NCBI GenBank assembly: GCA_035268885.1
Contig: DATFKA010000080.1
Location: forward strand, 1-64,000
Length of the DNA stretch: 64,000 bases
Reading direction: 5' to 3'
Source: DATFKA01 sp035268885
Lineage (GTDB): Bacteria; Bacteroidota; Bacteroidia; Chitinophagales; Saprospiraceae
Below, piece by piece: positions 63,038 through 64,000 of this stretch. The notes under the pieces are model-generated. The model worked only from the letters and a program-made list of their open reading frames with translations, ran no database searches and was not told the origin of the DNA. Made by a program: the position numbers and the translations under genes. Every line of letters starts with the position of its first letter. Position 1 is the stretch's first letter.

Positions 63038-64000
63038 CTAAAACCGATACACCACCGCATTGATATTCATCCCAGCACCAACGGAAGCGAACAGTACCAG
63101 ATCACCTTCTTTGATGTCGTGCTCTTCTAATTTTCCCTTCAATATCAGATCCAGGAGGGTGGGCACAGTGGCTACCGAAGAGTTCCCCAGCCAGGAAACC
63201 GTCATGGGCATGACGCCCGCTGGTACCGGCTTGTCGTAGAGCTTGTAGAAACGTTCAATGATGGCATCGTCCATTTTTCCATTCGCCTGGTGGATGAGGA
63301 CTTTATCGACTTCGTCTACCTCAACATTGGCCTTTTCCAAAGCAGCTTTTAGTGCGGTAGGTACGTGTTGCAAAGCGTATTGATAGAGTTTACGACCGTA
63401 CATTTTCAGGTAGAGTTGAGCGCCCTGATCGGTCTGCTGCATATAACTTTTTCCCATGAACAGCATTTCGGCGTGTTGTAAAGTATCCGAACGGGTAATG
63501 TGGGCCAGCACACCACGCTTTCCTGGCGCTTCTTCTGCTTCCACGATCACCGCCGCCGCCCCATCGGCGTAAATCATACTGTCCCGATCGTGCGGATCAC
63601 AAACGCGGGAGAGCGTCTCCGCCCCGATGATTAAGGCCCGGGAGGCATCGCCTGATCTTAGAAAATAGTCGGCATGGATTAATGCCTGAACCCAGCCCGG
63701 GCAGCCGAAAGGCAGGTCATAAGCTACTGCAAAAGGATTAGCGATCTTCAGTTTTTGCTTGACGCGAGCCGCTAGCGTAGGAACAATATCCACCTGACGG
63801 ACTTTCGCATCTACATCGCCAAAATTATGAGCGACGACAATGTAGTCCAGCGTTTCGGGATCAATGCCGGCATCTTCAATGGCCCGTTGGCCGGCGATGG
63901 TAGCCATATCTGAAGTCAGCATGTCATCTTGCAGATAACGCCGTTCCTGGATCGTGGTAATGGCTTCAAATTTTTCTACGATCACTTCATTTTCTCGCTT
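63038..64000 (-). CDS. 3-oxoacyl-ACP synthase III family protein, N-terminus beyond the window
   Basis: The frame runs off the right edge; 320 residues are visible and only about 20 are missing. The beta-ketoacyl synthase III triad is present: Cys in FGCPGWVQA, His in LIHQANGKMD and Asn in SWLGNSSVAT. The enzyme condenses acyl-CoA with malonyl-ACP to start fatty-acid or related synthesis. The sequence RRYLQDDMLTSDMA at the start is common to FabH-like proteins, some of which make other acyl products. An internal GTG at 63985 is not the start. It is convergent with the DUF2459 gene. Confidence 0.9.
   Translation of the reverse strand, partial: KRENEVIVEKFEAITTIQERRYLQDDMLTSDMATIAGQRAIEDAGIDPETLDYIVVAHNFGDVDAKVRQVDIVPTLAARVKQKLKIANPFAVAYDLPFGCPGWVQALIHADYFLRSGDASRALIIGAETLSRVCDPHDRDSMIYADGAAAVIVEAEEAPGKRGVLAHITRSDTLQHAEMLFMGKSYMQQTDQGAQLYLKMYGRKLYQYALQHVPTALKAALEKANVEVDEVDKVLIHQANGKMDDAIIERFYKLYDKPVPAGVMPMTVSWLGNSSVATVPTLLDLILKGKLEEHDIKEGDLVLFASVGAGMNINAVVYRF

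Overview
The window reads as a chromosomal segment of a Bacteroidota bacterium, most likely Saprospiria (Lewinella/Haliscomenobacter-like). The evidence is a SusC/SusD pair, a type IX secretion (CHU_C-type) C-terminal domain, Bacteroidota-typical families (DUF2911, DUF6702, DUF6503, one-subunit b558-type SdhC), promoters of the TTG-N19-21-TAnnTTTG kind, and few Shine-Dalgarno sequences. No tRNA, rRNA, CRISPR array, prophage or intact insertion sequence was seen. Species assignment is inference.

Layout. 1-1.3 kb: the tail of an unidentified gene, a small Cys-rich secreted protein, a small lipoprotein, and the first copy of a 164-bp hairpin repeat. 1.3-5 kb (minus): a polytopic glycosyltransferase and two GT2 enzymes. 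5.1-9.6 kb: a surface lipoprotein, a nucleoside-diphosphate-sugar epimerase-like protein, a DUF2911 protein, methylglyoxal synthase and a LOG-family hydrolase. 9.6-13.8 kb (minus): an ABC exporter operon with two unknown membrane proteins. 14-20 kb (plus): ahcY, HupE/UreJ-like, CBM9-like, DUF6702, yidD, a beta-propeller protein with an IPTL-CTERM-like tail, and hemB. 20-20.6 kb: a chimeric pseudogene (7TM-DISM fragment joined to an lnt fragment). 20.8-25.3 kb (minus): an ECF-type sigma factor and sdhCAB. 25.6-33.9 kb: a small unknown protein, RNase R, a sigma/anti-sigma-like pair with an outer-membrane barrel, a NUDIX hydrolase, a LEA-like protein, a zinc-ribbon membrane protein and a Tas-like aldo/keto reductase. 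34-41.8 kb: unknown proteins, a GDPD/PI-PLC-like phosphodiesterase, a T9SS-exported protein and a rhomboid protease.

41.8-55.2 kb is a glycan-utilisation-like region: an Asp-box (BNR) protein of 1013 aa, SusD, SusC, and divergently a FAD-dependent oxidoreductase, followed by a three-gene overlapping operon (DUF4434 protein, RENBP-like N-acylglucosamine 2-epimerase, GHL10 lipoprotein). The epimerase and Asp-box protein suggest amino-sugar or sialic-acid-containing substrates, but no NanA-type lyase or proven sialidase is visible. 55.7-64 kb: a histidine kinase/response regulator pair, an RhlE-like helicase, a second Asp-box protein of 1035 aa, a DUF2459 protein and a partial KASIII enzyme.

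The most notable unexplained structure is the 164-bp imperfect-hairpin element. Its two copies are 97% identical, lie 40.5 kb apart, and both overlap the stop codon of a gene in the same relative orientation. Two short-unit repeat arrays that run up to start codons, and several palindromes at promoters or starts, are also listed.
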